Shown here in pieces: positions 12,963-25,061 of a stretch of 64,000 bases of DNA; the first letter of the stretch is position 1; each line of letters begins with the position of its first letter. Made by a program: the position numbers and the translations under genes. The notes beneath the pieces were generated by a model. It was not told the DNA's origin, did not search any database, and saw only the letters and a program-made list of their open reading frames with translations. The DNA is from Ceriagrion tenellum (taxonomy: Eukaryota; Arthropoda; Insecta; Odonata; Coenagrionidae), in assembly GCA_963169105.1 (NCBI GenBank), contig OY720633.1:163075780-163139779 (forward strand), written 5' to 3'.

Positions 12963-15900
12963 TACGTCCTCGGAATCAATCACTGAATACGTTTATGTCG
13001 CAGTTTCCAGTTGGTCATCGAAAAACCCGTAATAGAAGGTGAGATCCGCGACTTTCACTATTACTGTTATTAGGAGTACACTGTTATTAACAATATATCA
13101 AACTTTCAAAGATATGAATGTGCTAGTATTCCTTCTATAAAAAAATGAACTACCGTCCTCGGAATCAATCACTGAATACGTTTATGTCGCAGTTTCCAGT
13201 TGGTCATCAAAAAACCCGTAATAGGAGGTGAGATCCGCGACTTTCACTATTACTGTTATTAGGAGTACACTGTTATTAACAATATATCAAACTTTCAAAG
13301 ATATGATTGTGCTAGTATTCCTTCTATAAAAAAAATGAACTTCCGTCCTCGGAATCAATCACTGAATACGTTTATGTCGCAGTTTCCAGTTGGTCATCGA
13401 AAAACCCGTAATAGGAGGTGAGATCCGCGACTTTCACTATTACTGTTATTAGGAGTACACTGTTATTAACAATATATCAAACTTTCAAAGATATGAATGT
13501 GCTAGTATTCCTTCTATAAAAAAATGAACTTCCGTCCTCGGAATCAATCACTGAATACGTTTATGTCGCAGTTTCCAGTTGGTCATCGAAAAACCCGTAA
13601 TAGGAGGTGAGATCCGCGACTTTCACTATTACTGTTATTAGGAGTACACTGTTATTAACAATATATCAAACTTTCAAAGATATGAATGTGCTAGTATTCC
13701 TGCTATAAAAAAATGAACTTCCGTCCTCGGAATCAATCACTGAATACGTTTATGTCGCAGTTTCCAGTTGGTCATCGAAAAACCCGTAATAGAAGGTGAG
13801 ATCCGCGACTTTCACTATTACTGTTATTAGGGGTACACTGTTATTAACAATATATCAAACTTTCAAAGATATGAATGTGCTAGTATTCCTTCTATAAAAA
13901 AATGAACTTACGTCCTCGGAATCAATCACTGAATACGTTTATGTCGCAGTTTCCAGTTGGTCATCGAAAAACCCGTAATAGGAGGTGAGATCCGCGACTT
14001 TCACTATTACTGTTATTAGGAGTACACTGTTATTAACAATATATCAAACTTTCAAAGATATGAATGTGCTAGTATTCCTTCTATAAAAAAATGAACTTCC
14101 GTCCTCGGAATCAATCACTGAATACGTTTATGTCGCAGTTTCCAGTTGGTCATCGAAAAACCCGTAATAGGAGGTGAGATCCGCGACTTTCACTATTACT
14201 GTTATTAGGAGTACACTGTTATTAACAATATATCAAACTTTCAAAGATATGAATGTGCTAGTATTCCTTCTATAAAAAAATGAACTTCCGTCCTCGGAAT
14301 CAATCACTGAATACGTTTATGTCGCAGTTTCCAGTTGGTCATCAAAAAACCCGTAATAGGAGGTGAGATCCGCGACTTTCACTATTACTGTTATTAGGAG
14401 TACACTGTTATTAACAATATATCAAACTTTCAAAGATATGAATGTGCTAGTATTCCTTCTATAAAAAAAATGAACTTCCGTCCTCGGAATCAATCACTGA
14501 ATACGTTTATGTCGCAGTTTCCAGTTGGTCATCGAAAAACCCGTAATAGGAGGTGAGATCCGCAACTTTCACTATTACTGTTATTAGGAGTACACTGTTA
14601 TTAACAATATATCAAACTTTCAAAGATATGAATGTGCTAGTATTCCTTCTATAAAAAAATGAACTTCCGTCCTCGGAATCAATCACTGAATACGTTTATG
14701 TCGCAGTTTCCAGTTGGTCATCGAAAAACCCGTAATAGGAGGTGAGATCCGTGACTTTCACTATTACTGTTATTAGGAGTACACTGTTATTAACAATATA
14801 TCAAACTTTCAAAGATATGAATGTGCTAGTATTCCTTCTATATAAAAATGAATTTCCGTCCTCGGAATCAATCACTGAATACGTTTATGTCGCAGTTTCC
14901 AGTTGGTCGTCGAAAAACCCGTAATAGGAGGTGAGATCCGCGACTTTCACTATTACTGTTATTAGGAGTACACTGTTATTAACAATATATCAAACTTTCA
15001 AAGATATGAATGTGCTAGTATTCCTTCTATAAAAAAATGAACTTCCGTCCTCGGAATCAATCACTGAACACGTTTATGTCGCAGTTTCCAGTTGGTCATC
15101 GAAAAACCCGTAATATGAGGTGAGATCCGCGACTTTCACTATTACTGTTATTAGGAGTACACTGTTATTAACAATATATCAAACTTTCAAAGATATGAAT
15201 GTGCTAGTATTCCTTCTATAAAAAAATGAACTTCCGTCCTCGGAATCAATCACTGAATACGTTTATGTCGCAGTTTCCAGTTGGTCATCGAAAAACCCGT
15301 AATAGGAGGTGAGATCCGCGACTTTCACTATTACTGTTATTAGGAGTACACTGTTATTAACAATATATCAAACTTTCAAAGATATGAATGTGCTAGTATT
15401 CCTTCTATAAAAAAATGAACTTCCGTCCTCGGAATCAATCACTGAATACGTTTATGTCGCAGTTTCCAGTTGGTCATCGAAAAACCCGTAATAGGAGGTG
15501 AGATCCGCGACTTTCACTATTACTGTTATTAGGAGTACACTGTTATTAACAATATATCAAACTTTCAAAGATATGAATGTGCTAGTATTCCTTCTATAAA
15601 AAAATGAACTTCCGTCCTCGGAATCAATCACTGAATACGTTTATGTCGCAGTTTCCAGTTGGTCATCGAAAAACCCGTAATAGGAGGTGAGATCCGCGAC
15701 TTTCACTATTACTGTTATTAGGAGTACACTGTTATTAACAATATATCAAACTTTCAAAGATATGAATGTGCTAGTATTCCTTCTATAAAAAAATGAACTT
15801 CCGTCCTCGGAATCAATCACTGAATACGTTTATGTCTCAGTTTGCAGTTGGTCATCGAAAAACCCGTAATAGGAGGTGAGATCCGCGACTTTCACTATTA

Positions 15901-16924
15901 CTGTTATTAGGAGTACACTGTTATTAACAATATATCAAAGTTTCAAAGATATGAATGTGCTGGTATTCCGTCTATAAAAAAATGAACTTCCGACATCGGA
16001 TTCAGTCACTGTATACGTTTATGTCGCAGTTACCAGTTGGTCATCGAAAAACCCCACATAGGATGTGAGATCCGCGACTTTGACTATTTTCATTATTAGG
16101 GGTACACTGTTATTAACAATATATAAATGTTTGAAAGATATGAATGTGCTGGTAATCCTTCTATAAAAAAATGAACTTCCGTCCTCGGAATCAATCACTG
16201 AATACGTTTATGTCGCAGTTTCCCGTTGGTCATCGAAAAACCCGTAATAGGAGGTGAGATCCGCGACTTTCACTATTACTGTTATTAGGAGTACACTGTT
16301 ATTAACAATATATCAAAGTTTCAAAGATGTGAATGTGCTGGTATTCCCATTATTAAAAAATGAACCTTCGACTTCGGATTCGGTCACTGAATACGTTTAT
16401 GTCGCAGTATCCAGTTGGTCATCGAAAAACCCCTAATAGGAGGTGAGATCCGCGACTTTCACTATTACCGTTATTAGGAGTACACTTTTATTAACAATAT
16501 ATCAAAGTTTCAAAGATATGAATTTGCTGGTATTCCTTGTATTAAAAAATGAACCTCCGACATCGGATTCAGTCGCTGAATACGTTTATTTGCAGTTTCC
16601 AGTTGGTCATGGAAAAACCCGATAGGTGAGATCCGCGACTCTCACTTTTACCGTTATTAGGTGTAAACTGTTCTTAACAATATATTAAAGTTTCAAAGAT
16701 ATGAATGTGCTGGTATTCCTTCTATAAAAAAATGAACTTCCGTCCTCGGAATCAATCACTGAATACGTTTATGTCGCAGTTTCCAGTTGGTCATCGAAAA
16801 ACCCGTAATAGGAGGTGAGATACGCGACTTTCACTATTACTGTTATTAGTACACTGTTATTAACAATATATCAAACTTTCAAATATATGAATGTGCTAGT
16901 ATTCCTTCTATAAAAAAATGAACT
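12963..16924 (+). repeat. Higher-order repeat, copy 2 (21 monomers, 3,962 bp)
   Basis: This is the tandem copy of the preceding 3,962-bp block, in the same order of monomer variants. Differences seen include GTCTCAG for GTCGCAG near 15,836, TTTCCCGTTGG for TTTCCAGTTGG near 16,222 and GATGTGAATG for GATATGAATG near 16,327. Homology to the start of the unit continues briefly past 16,924 to about 17,080 before the pattern breaks, as expected for unequal crossover. Confidence 0.92.
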
Positions 16925-17750
16925 TACGTCCTCGGAATCAATCACTGAATACGTTTATGTCGCAGTTTCCAGTTGGTCATCGAAAAACCCGTAATAGAAG
17001 GTGAGATCCGCGACTTTCACTATTACTGTTATTAGGAGTACACTGTTATTAACAATATATCAAACTTTCAAAGATATGAATTTGCTAGTATTCCTTCTAT
17101 AAAAAAATGAACTTCCGTCCTCGGAATCAATCACTGAATACTTTTATGTCGCAGTTTCCAGTTGGTCATCGAAAAACCCCTGATAGGAGGTGAGATCCGC
17201 GACTCTCACTTTTACCGTTATTAGGTGTAAACTGTTCTTAACAATATATTAAAGTTTCAAAGATATGAATGTGCTGGTATTCCTTCTATAAAAAAATGAA
17301 CTTCCGTCCTCGGAATCAATCACTGAATACGTTTATGTCGCAGTTTCCAGTTGGTCATCGAAAAACCCGTAATAGGAGGTGAGATACGCGACTTTCACTA
17401 TTACTGTTATTAGTACACTGTTATTAACAATATATCAAACTTTCAAATATATGAATGTGCTAGTATTCCTTCTATAAAAAAATGAACTTACGTCCTCGGA
17501 ATCAATCACTGAATACGTTTATGTCGCAGTTTCCAGTTGGTCATCGAAAAACCCGTAATAGAAGGTGAGATCCGCGACTTTCACTATTACTGTTATTAGG
17601 AGTACACTGTTATTAACAATATATCAAACTTTCAAAGATATGAATGTGCTAGTATTCCTTCTATAAAAAAATGAACTTCCGTCCTCGGAATCAATCACTG
17701 AATACGTTTATGTCGCAGTTTCCAGTTGGTCATCGAAAAACCCGTAATAG
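16622..17750 (+). repeat. 565-bp (3-monomer) local duplication
   Basis: The distinctive monomer with CGACTCTCACTTTTACCG and GTGTAAACTGTTCTTAAC, and its neighbour with the 3-bp deletion TTATTAGTACACTG, occur at ~16,630/16,830 and again at ~17,195/17,395, a shift of about 565 bp. It is a smaller-scale copy event inside the same array. Confidence 0.85.
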
Positions 17751-18739
17751 GAGGTGAGATCCGCGACTTTCACTATTACTGTTATTAGGAGTACACTGTT
17801 ATTAACAATATATCAAACTTTCAAAGATATGAATGTGCTAGTATTCCTTCTATAAAAAAATGAACTTCCGTCCTCGGAATCAATCACTGAATACGTTTAT
17901 GTCGCAGTTTCCAGTTGGTCATCGAAAAACCCGTAATAGGAGGTGAGAACCGCGACTTTCACTATTACTGTTATTAGGGGTACACTGTTATTAACAATAT
18001 ATCAAACTTTCAAAGATATGAATGTGCTAGTATTCCTTCTATAAAAAAATGAACTTCCGTCCTCGGAATCAATCACTGAATACGTTTATGTCGCAGTTTC
18101 CAGTTGGTCATCGAAAAACCCGTAATAGGAGGTGAGATCCGCGACCTTCACTATTACTGTTATTAGGAGTACACTGTTATTAACAATATATCAAACTTTC
18201 AAAGATATGAATGTGCTAGTATTCCTTCTATAAAAAAATGAACTTCCGTCCTCGGAATCAATCACTGAACACGTTTATGTCGCAGTTTCCAGTTGGTCAT
18301 CGAAAAACCCGTAATATGAGGTGAGATCCGCGACTTTCACTATTACTGTTATTAGGAGTACACTGTTATTAACAATATATCAAACTTTCAAAGATATGAA
18401 TGTGCTAGTATTCCTTCTATAAAAAAATGAACTTCCGTCATCGGAATCAATCACTGAATACGTTTATGTCGCAGTTTCCAGTTGGTCATCGAAAAACCCG
18501 TAATAGGAGGTGAGATCCGCGACTTTCACTATTACTGTTATTAGGAGTACACTGTTATTAACAATATATCAAAGTTTCAAAGATATGAATGTGCTGGTAT
18601 TCCTATTATTAAAAAATGAACCTTCGACTTCGGATTCGGTCACTGAATACGTTTATGTCGCAGTATCCAGTTGGTCATCGAAAAACCCCTAATAGGAGGT
18701 GAGATCCGCGACTTTCACTATTACCGTTATTAGGAGTAC

Positions 18740-20220
18740 ACTTTTATTAACAATATATCAAAGTTTCATAGATATGAATTTGCTGGTATTCCTTGTATTA
18801 AAAAATGAACCTCCGACATCGGATTCAGTCGCTGAATACGTTTATTTGCAGTTTCCAGTTGGTCATGGAAAAACCCCTGATAGGAGGTGAGATCCGCGAC
18901 TTTCACTTTTACCGTTATTAGGTGTACACTGTTCTTAACAATATATTAAAGTTTCAAAGATATGAATGTGCTGGTATTCCTTCTATAAAAAAGTGAACTT
19001 CCGACATCGGATTCAGTCACTGAATACGTTTATGTCACAGTTGCAAGTTGGTCATGAAAAAACCCCTGATAGGAGGTGAGATCCGCGACTTTCACTATTA
19101 CCGTTATTAGGAGTACACAGTTATCAATAATATATCAAAGTTTCAAAGATATGAATGTGCTGGTATTCCTTCTATAAAAAAGTGAACTTCCGACATCGGA
19201 TTCAGTCACTGAATACGTTTATGTCGCAGTATCCTGTTGGTCATCGAAAAACCCCTAATAGGAGGTGAGATCCGCGACTTTCACTATTACCATTATTAGT
19301 AGTACACAGTTATCAACAATATATCAAAGTTTCAAAGATATGAATGTGCTGGTATTCCTTCTATAAAAAAATGAACTTCCGTCCTCGGAATCAATCACTG
19401 AATACGTTTATGTCGCAGTTTCCAGTTGGTCATCGAAAAACCCGTAATAGAAGGTGAGATCCGCGACTTTCACTATTACTGTTATTAGGGGTACACTGTT
19501 ATTAACAATATATCAAACTTTCAAATATATGAATGTGCTAGTATTCCTTCTATAAACAAATGAACTTACGTCCTCGGAATCAATTACTGAATACGTTTAT
19601 GTCGCAGTTTCCAGTTGGTCATCGAAAAACCCGTAATAGAAGGTGAGATCCGCGACTTTCACTATTACTGTTATTAGGAGTACACTGTTATTAACAATAT
19701 ATCAAACTTTCAAAGATATGAATTTGCTGGTATTCCTTGTATTAAAAAATGAACCTCCGACATCGGATTCAGTCGCTGAATACGTTTATTTGCAGTTTCC
19801 AGTTGGTCATGGAAAAACCCCTGATAGGAGGTGAGATCCGCGACTTTCACTTTTACCGTTATTAGGTGTACACTGTTCTTAACAATATATTAAAGTTTCA
19901 AAGATATGAATGTGCTGGTATTCCTTCTATAAAAAAGTGAACTTCCGACATCGGATTCAGTCACTGAATACGTTTATGTCACAGTTTCAAGTTGGTCATG
20001 AAAAAACCCCTGATAGGAGGTGAGATCCGCGACTTTCACTATTACCGTTATTAGGAGTACACAGTTATCAATAATATATCAAAGTTTCAAAGATATGAAT
20101 GTGCTGGTATTCCTTCTATAAAAAAGTGAACTTCCGACATCGGATTCAGTCACTGAATACGTTTATGTCGCAGTATCCTGTTGGTCATCGAAAAACCCCT
20201 AATAGGAGGTGAGATCCGCG
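18740..20220 (+). repeat. 944-bp (5-monomer) tandem duplication
   Basis: A run of marked monomers (GAATTTGCTGGTATTCC, TTTATTTGCAGTTTCC, GTCATGAAAAAACCCC, AGTTATCAATAATATATC, AGTATCCTGTTGG) occurs at ~18,780-19,275 and again at ~19,720-20,220 with a 944-bp offset. The two copies differ by a few bases, for example GTTGCAAG against GTTTCAAG. The B-type monomers between them complete the unit. Confidence 0.85.
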
Positions 20221-20639
20221 ACTTTGACTATTGCCATTATTGAGAGTACACTGTTATTAACAATATAACAAAGTTTCAAAGAGTTGAATTTGCTGGTATT
20301 CCTTGTATAAAAAAATGAACCTCCGACATCGAATTCAGTCACTGAATTTGTTTATGTCGCAGATTCCAGTTGGTCATGGAAAAACCCCTGATAGGAGGTG
20401 AGATCCGCGACTTTCATTATTTTCGTTATTAGGAGTACACTGTTTTTAACAATATATTAAAGTTTCAAAGATATGAATGTGCTGGTATTCCTTGTATTAA
20501 GAAATGAACATCCGACATCGGATTCAGTCACTGAATACGTTTATGTCGTAGTTTCAAGTTGGTCATGGAAAAACCCCAGTTAGGAGGTGAGATCCGCGAC
20601 TTTCACCAATACCGTTATTGGGAGTACACTGTTATTAAC

Positions 20640-21150
20640 AATATATCAAAGTTTCAGAGACATGAATGTGCTGGTTTTCCTTGTATAAAAAAATGAACCT
20701 CCGACCTCGGAATCAGTCTCTGAATACGGTTTTGTCGTAGTTACTAGTTTGTCATTTAATATCCCTTATGTGAGGTGAGATCTGCGACTGTCATTAGCAA
20801 TATTATTAGGGGCAGACAGTTATAAAAAATATATTAAAGTATCAGAGACATGAATGTTCTTGTATTCTTTGTAATTAAAAATGAATCGGTTCCGCGATTT
20901 TAGCCCAAGAAAATCTATCCCCTCCGAATCGTTTCCATGATTTTCGGTCCAGAAATTCACATTTGGTCATTTAATATCTCTAAAAGTTGATTAGTTCTGC
21001 GACTTTCAATAGGAACATTTTAGGTGAAGACAGTTATAAACAATATATTAAAGGTTCAGAGACGTGAATGCTATTCCTTGTAAATGAAATATAATAGGTC
21101 CCGTGATTTTAACCTAAGATAATGTATCCCCTCCGAATCAGTCACCTAAT
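20640..21150 (+). repeat. Degenerate right edge of the satellite array
   Basis: The final monomers decay and carry the same non-monomer insertions as the edge at 4,560-5,030: GATTTTAGCCCAAGAAAATC, a second GATTTT..GTCCAGAAATTCAC copy, ATTTAATATCTCTAAAAGTT and GGTTCAGAGACGTGAATGCT. Past ~21,080 a last partial unit (CTCCGAATCAGTCACCTAATACGG) leads into unique DNA. This edge is therefore a paralogue of the internal one. Confidence 0.9.
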
Positions 21151-21172
21151 ACGGTTTTTGTCGTAACGCTGC

Positions 21173-21294
21173 CTTAAGTGATAATAGTAACAATATATAA
21201 CGTAAATTCGGTGGTATCATATTGTATCTAAATCTTAAGTGACAATAGTAACAATATATAACGTAAATGCGGTGGTATCAGGTTGTATCTAAAT
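21173..21294 (+). repeat. 61-bp tandem duplication at the array border
   Basis: Two adjacent copies (21,173-21,233 and 21,234-21,294) begin CTTAAGTGA.AATAGTAACA and end TTGTATCTAAAT, differing at a few positions. The unit is unrelated to the 189-bp monomer and sits immediately outside it. Confidence 0.9.
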
Positions 21295-23260
21295 GTTGGT
21301 AGCACTGCTTTTCCTGGGATAAATTTTCGGGGCCAAAGTAACGGAAGTAACATAAAATAACTATGATCCAATGCAGCTAATTCTCTAATAGGCCCGTCCA
21401 AGCAATGAACTAAGTGATCAGGGCAGTGATCACTTCATTGAAAACCTCTCTTAAGAGGTTGGAGAACCCCTTCAATAACAGGAACTTCCTATACATACGT
21501 TACGTTAACGTGCATTAATGTGAAACTTCGCGTTTCGAGTTATTGTGGATGTCAAAGAATGGTATAGGAGTGAACATTTCTCGGAATGGCAATTTATGAA
21601 GGAATTTCGACACTTCGAGCACATAGCTGTATCGTATACCACAACTCAATCCGTAACAATTCGATTGCAACACAACATTTAACCTTTACCACACGAAACA
21701 AGTTACAATTACTGGTTCATACGTACTCTGCAAAGCCGAGTCTAACAAGAGGAGAGATTATACTAAGTAACAAGAAACTGGACCAAAACCTTAATTAACA
21801 GCTCCCCTTCAAGTAATATTATAATACACTATTCTTAGATATCGAACATTTCTGCCAATCGGGTGCCCAACATTGCAGGAACCAATGCGCTTAACAAATT
21901 TGGTGCGGGGAGTTACTTGCACTTTTCATGGGAATTATTACTAAATACAGACAAACATGTCACCCCATCCTCCTAACTTAAATTCTTACATTGAAAAGGA
22001 ATTACTTCCCATGACGAGCAGTAGTGTGACGTAAATCGGCAACACGCGCTTAGATCAAAACACTGCTTGCACAATGAACGCACTCCTCAGTTATAAAACC
22101 TCGAGCTATGAATCGCGACAAGATACACTGGATGAAATAAATTAAATGACGTTTAACTGCCCAATTTAAATTCCCCGAATACGAGTGAGTGGTTGCCACA
22201 ACCCAGCCTAGGGGTAAATAGCATAATCATGTGAAAAAATTTCACATTAAAGATCACATTTCATAAAATAATAACCTCAAGGCAATGAAATACTTGGCAA
22301 TAAAGCAGAAACTAGATAAAAGCGGCATATGTAAGTTACTAGTACAACGACGATGAACCAGCAGAGGGTGATAACCACCGGAATGAAATTTCGTACATCA
22401 CGGAACATGTCAATTAATGGAGATAATGAAACTCAACAGAGCAGTCTTCCTCTGTCAATCAAAAAGATCCACTTGCTCGCGTGGCATTTACATGAATGCA
22501 GAAAATATACACAACAAACCCAAGGCTTCACCCTAACACTCCAACTACAACGATCGGTAGGTAAACACAAGATGTTGCTAGAAACTTACGCCCGAGTGTA
22601 CCATGTAAGTCGCGAGTTCCCGACTCGACGCCATTCGACTCACGTTCTGTAGCGGGCGGATTCACGCAGCCTACCACAATACAAGATCGAAGAGTTCAAA
22701 CTAAGCATAGGTGAACAAACTCGATAATTATAGAAGTATAAGAACACAAGGCCAGTTCGCATCGCCGATGCAATAAAAAAATGAGTAACAGATTTGGCAA
22801 TAGATCGAAACCTACGTTTCACGCTCCTAACATGAATATGGCGGTAGAAGTGCCTCATGAAGCATCTTCCCACGCTTTCGCCGCCTGATTGGAATGACCA
22901 CATGACACAGACAAGGAGGAAGAATAATTCACCGAAAACAACACCAAGAAGACACTTGTTCAATACACACTCATAGCACAATAGTCAACAACCACAAAAG
23001 ACCATGACAATACATCCTTATGTACATTACAATACATACATACACCTTATCAAAGTCGGGGTGTTACGAATATCATATGATGATACCAATATTAGAGAAG
23101 ACCACGAACCGATAATGCACAGAACGAATACCTCACGCGATCACAATTCTTAACGAGATAGCTTTACTAGATGATTTGAAAGTTGGGTAAGTTAGCACTA
23201 ATAGAATTAATTAGCTAAGACAAATATTTTACAACAAAATCTTTACACTCACAGGCAGCA
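21295..23260. other. Unique intergenic DNA, no gene recognised
   Basis: AT-rich single-copy sequence. The longest open frames (21,586-21,798 plus, 22,353-22,652 plus and 22,640-22,981 minus) have no recognisable domain, no convincing splice context and erratic composition, so none is called as a gene. Confidence 0.5.
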
Positions 23261-23560
23261 GCTTTAACTCGAGTCTCTTAGCCTTCGACTTGAAGTCATA
23301 GGATGAGCAACCACAAGAGTCACCTTCTCAGCTCGGAGGTCCACCTTAAAATGAGATTGTATTGGGTTCTTCAGGTAGTTCCCTCCCGCGTACGTGGACT
23401 TCGTGCGTTCATTCGCCGGCTCCACGCTGTCACAGTGGCGACACTCAATGTTAGAAAATGAAGACAGCCAAGCAGACGACGACGGACGACGGCCCGAGAC
23501 AGCGCTTCAGGTGTCCGTGTGCCTGAACCTCTCTCCCTTCCCCTACCTCCCCCATCCTTT
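23260..23560. promoter_or_regulatory. GC-rich patch, possible promoter or 5' exon
   Basis: A short segment stands out from the AT-rich surroundings by many CpG and CGAC/CGG triplets (for example GACGACGACGGACGACGG near 23,475-23,492), followed by a C-rich, CCCCT-repeating tract to ~23,590. Such islands often mark promoters or 5' exons, but I see no TATA box, initiator or open frame that settles it. Confidence 0.2.
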
Positions 23561-24405
23561 CACTTTCCCCTCCATTCCCCATCCCCCTACCTACTATTGC
23601 TATGCGAGTTGCGTTCTAACGGGGTATAAGGGGAATCATAGAAATGAAATTCACACATACAGAAGATAAAAAATGCCAATTTATTGTTGCACTTTCAAAA
23701 CAGTCACGCCAACGACTAACATATAATACACTGCAAAGTACAAAATTTGACTAAAGAAATCACAAAAAAGAACAATGTACAGTGAAAACTTGAAAAAGTT
23801 CACAATTTATTAAATCTAAGAATGAGCCATAGATGTAACAATGTAACCAGGAAGTTTATAATGTAAGATGAAAAATTGCAAAAATCTAAAAGGATAAGCG
23901 AGCAAGTCATAACTGCAAATTTTCAATGTAATACCCTGCAATGAACAAATTTACTTGCATCAAAGATGGAAGTAAAAAAATGACAAAGAAGAACGATAAC
24001 TTAAAAAATTAAAACAAATCCCAGTGACAATTAAAACTAAAGCAAAGAACAATGTGATGACATAACCCCAAACAGTACACTCTCAAGATCAAAACTTACA
24101 AAAATACAATAACAGCATTTAAGTACATAAGGATGAAAACATAAAAGGACACTGCGCTAAGAGATTTTTGTGCACAAAAAATCCAAGAGAGCCCCTAATC
24201 TATCACACTTTGAATGCAAGAGCTAATCAAATGGCATTGTTCTAAGAGTGCAGTACAGCTTATCCCACAGTTTCATACTAGAAAGGGAGGCTCTTGAGTC
24301 ATGTCCTATGGCGAGCATTTGCTGACTTAATTTTCATGTATTACTTGAATGAATGAATGAAGAATATTACATAATAAATGGTGTCAACTTCACTATTTCT
24401 TAGCC
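23560..24405. other. AT-rich intergenic DNA
   Basis: Apart from the C-rich tract to ~23,590, this is low-complexity A-rich sequence with no open frame of interest and no repeat that I can recognise. Confidence 0.5.
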
Positions 24406-24410
24406 TTAAG

Positions 24411-24774
24411 CCTGAATCACACAATCATTTTTTTTCTGTCCCTCTGAGGGACAGTGACAATGATAGCTTCAGCTATCATTTTCTGAATCACACGGTCATT
24501 TTGGCCATCCATTTCTCCATCCCTCTACTCTTACTTACTGTTTACTACTCTCAATTCATTGAAAGCCGAACGGCATGAGAGTCGCTCTTTGCAGCCATGC
24601 GCTCTGATTGACTAAATGTCAACGATGCCTCCAGAGATGGAAAAAGGGACATGCCCAGTGACAGAAAAAGTGATAGGGATCCCTATCCCTGGAGCCATCC
24701 TTAAATTTGTTCGCGTCATGTGATCATTTAAGCTATCCCTTGAAAGGGACAGAAAAGATGAACGTGAGATTCAG
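24411..24774. mobile_element. MITE candidate with imperfect terminal inverted repeats
   Basis: The left end starts CTGAATCACACAATCATTTT, then TTTTCTGTCCCTCTGAGGGA. The right end, read in reverse complement, starts CTGAATCTCACGTTCATCTT, then TTCTGTCCCTTTCAAGGGAT, giving imperfect inverted termini of about 45 bp. The left terminal motif is repeated internally about 71 bp in (CTGAATCACACGGTCATTTT). There is no coding capacity. I could not identify a target-site duplication, so the superfamily is open. The palindromic ends and ~360-bp length fit a non-autonomous DNA transposon. Confidence 0.55.
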
Positions 24775-25061
24775 ACATTTGTTGCTGTATGAAATGAAAA
24801 ATCAAGTCAGTAAGATCACCATGCATGGCAACTCATGCTTTAAACAAGCATTTATCTATAAACTAAAGTGGACTGAGGCACTTAGATTTGTTAAAACAAT
24901 CTGCAGTTGCAACCATTTAATGGCTAGAGTCACGAAACAGAATACTGATCTGAACAGTCACATAACTAATCTCATCACCAGATATTGTGCCTCCAGATAG
25001 TAGGAGCAGGAAAGTGTCTCAAAGACTTAACCCCATCAGTATGCAGCAATGACTATAGTAC

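Larger units (their letters stand above)
8353..20780 (+). repeat. 189-bp satellite array, main block (mostly subfamily B, forward)
   Basis: About 66 forward monomers fill this block. The core (8.5-12 kb and 13-16 kb) is almost pure subfamily B, marked by TTCTATAAAAAAATGAACTT, CCGTCCTCGGAATCAATC and GCTAGTATTCC, with only scattered substitutions between neighbours. A-like or mixed monomers occur at 12.0-12.7, 16.0-16.7 and 18.5-20.6 kb. In subfamily B the phase that is open in many A monomers is closed by TAA in CTATAAAA, which argues against coding selection. Homogeneity in the core and decay towards the edge fit recent unequal exchange or amplification in the middle. Confidence 0.97.

Noticed and set aside
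553..19834. Two dozen 60-63-codon frames inside the satellite as a tandem gene family
   Set aside because: They start at GTG, not ATG, exist only because 189 is a multiple of three, are closed by TAA in subfamily B, and show no domain. They are by-products of the repeat.
1..21150. CRISPR array or bacterial tandem repeat
   Set aside because: Units are ~189 bp with no spacer-repeat alternation, and the rest of the window is plainly eukaryotic transposon DNA.
1..21150. CENP-B box in the monomer
   Set aside because: The monomer has TCGAAAAACCCG, but the TTCG and CGGG halves are in the wrong order and spacing for the TTCGNNNNANNCGGG box.
1..21150. Hammerhead ribozyme in the satellite monomer
   Set aside because: GAAA and CTGATAG occur close together, but with only a few bases between them. 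No stems can form in the required order.
22640..22981. 113-codon minus-strand membrane-like protein
   Set aside because: Cys- and Phe-rich reading of low-complexity DNA, with no homologue or start context that I can support.
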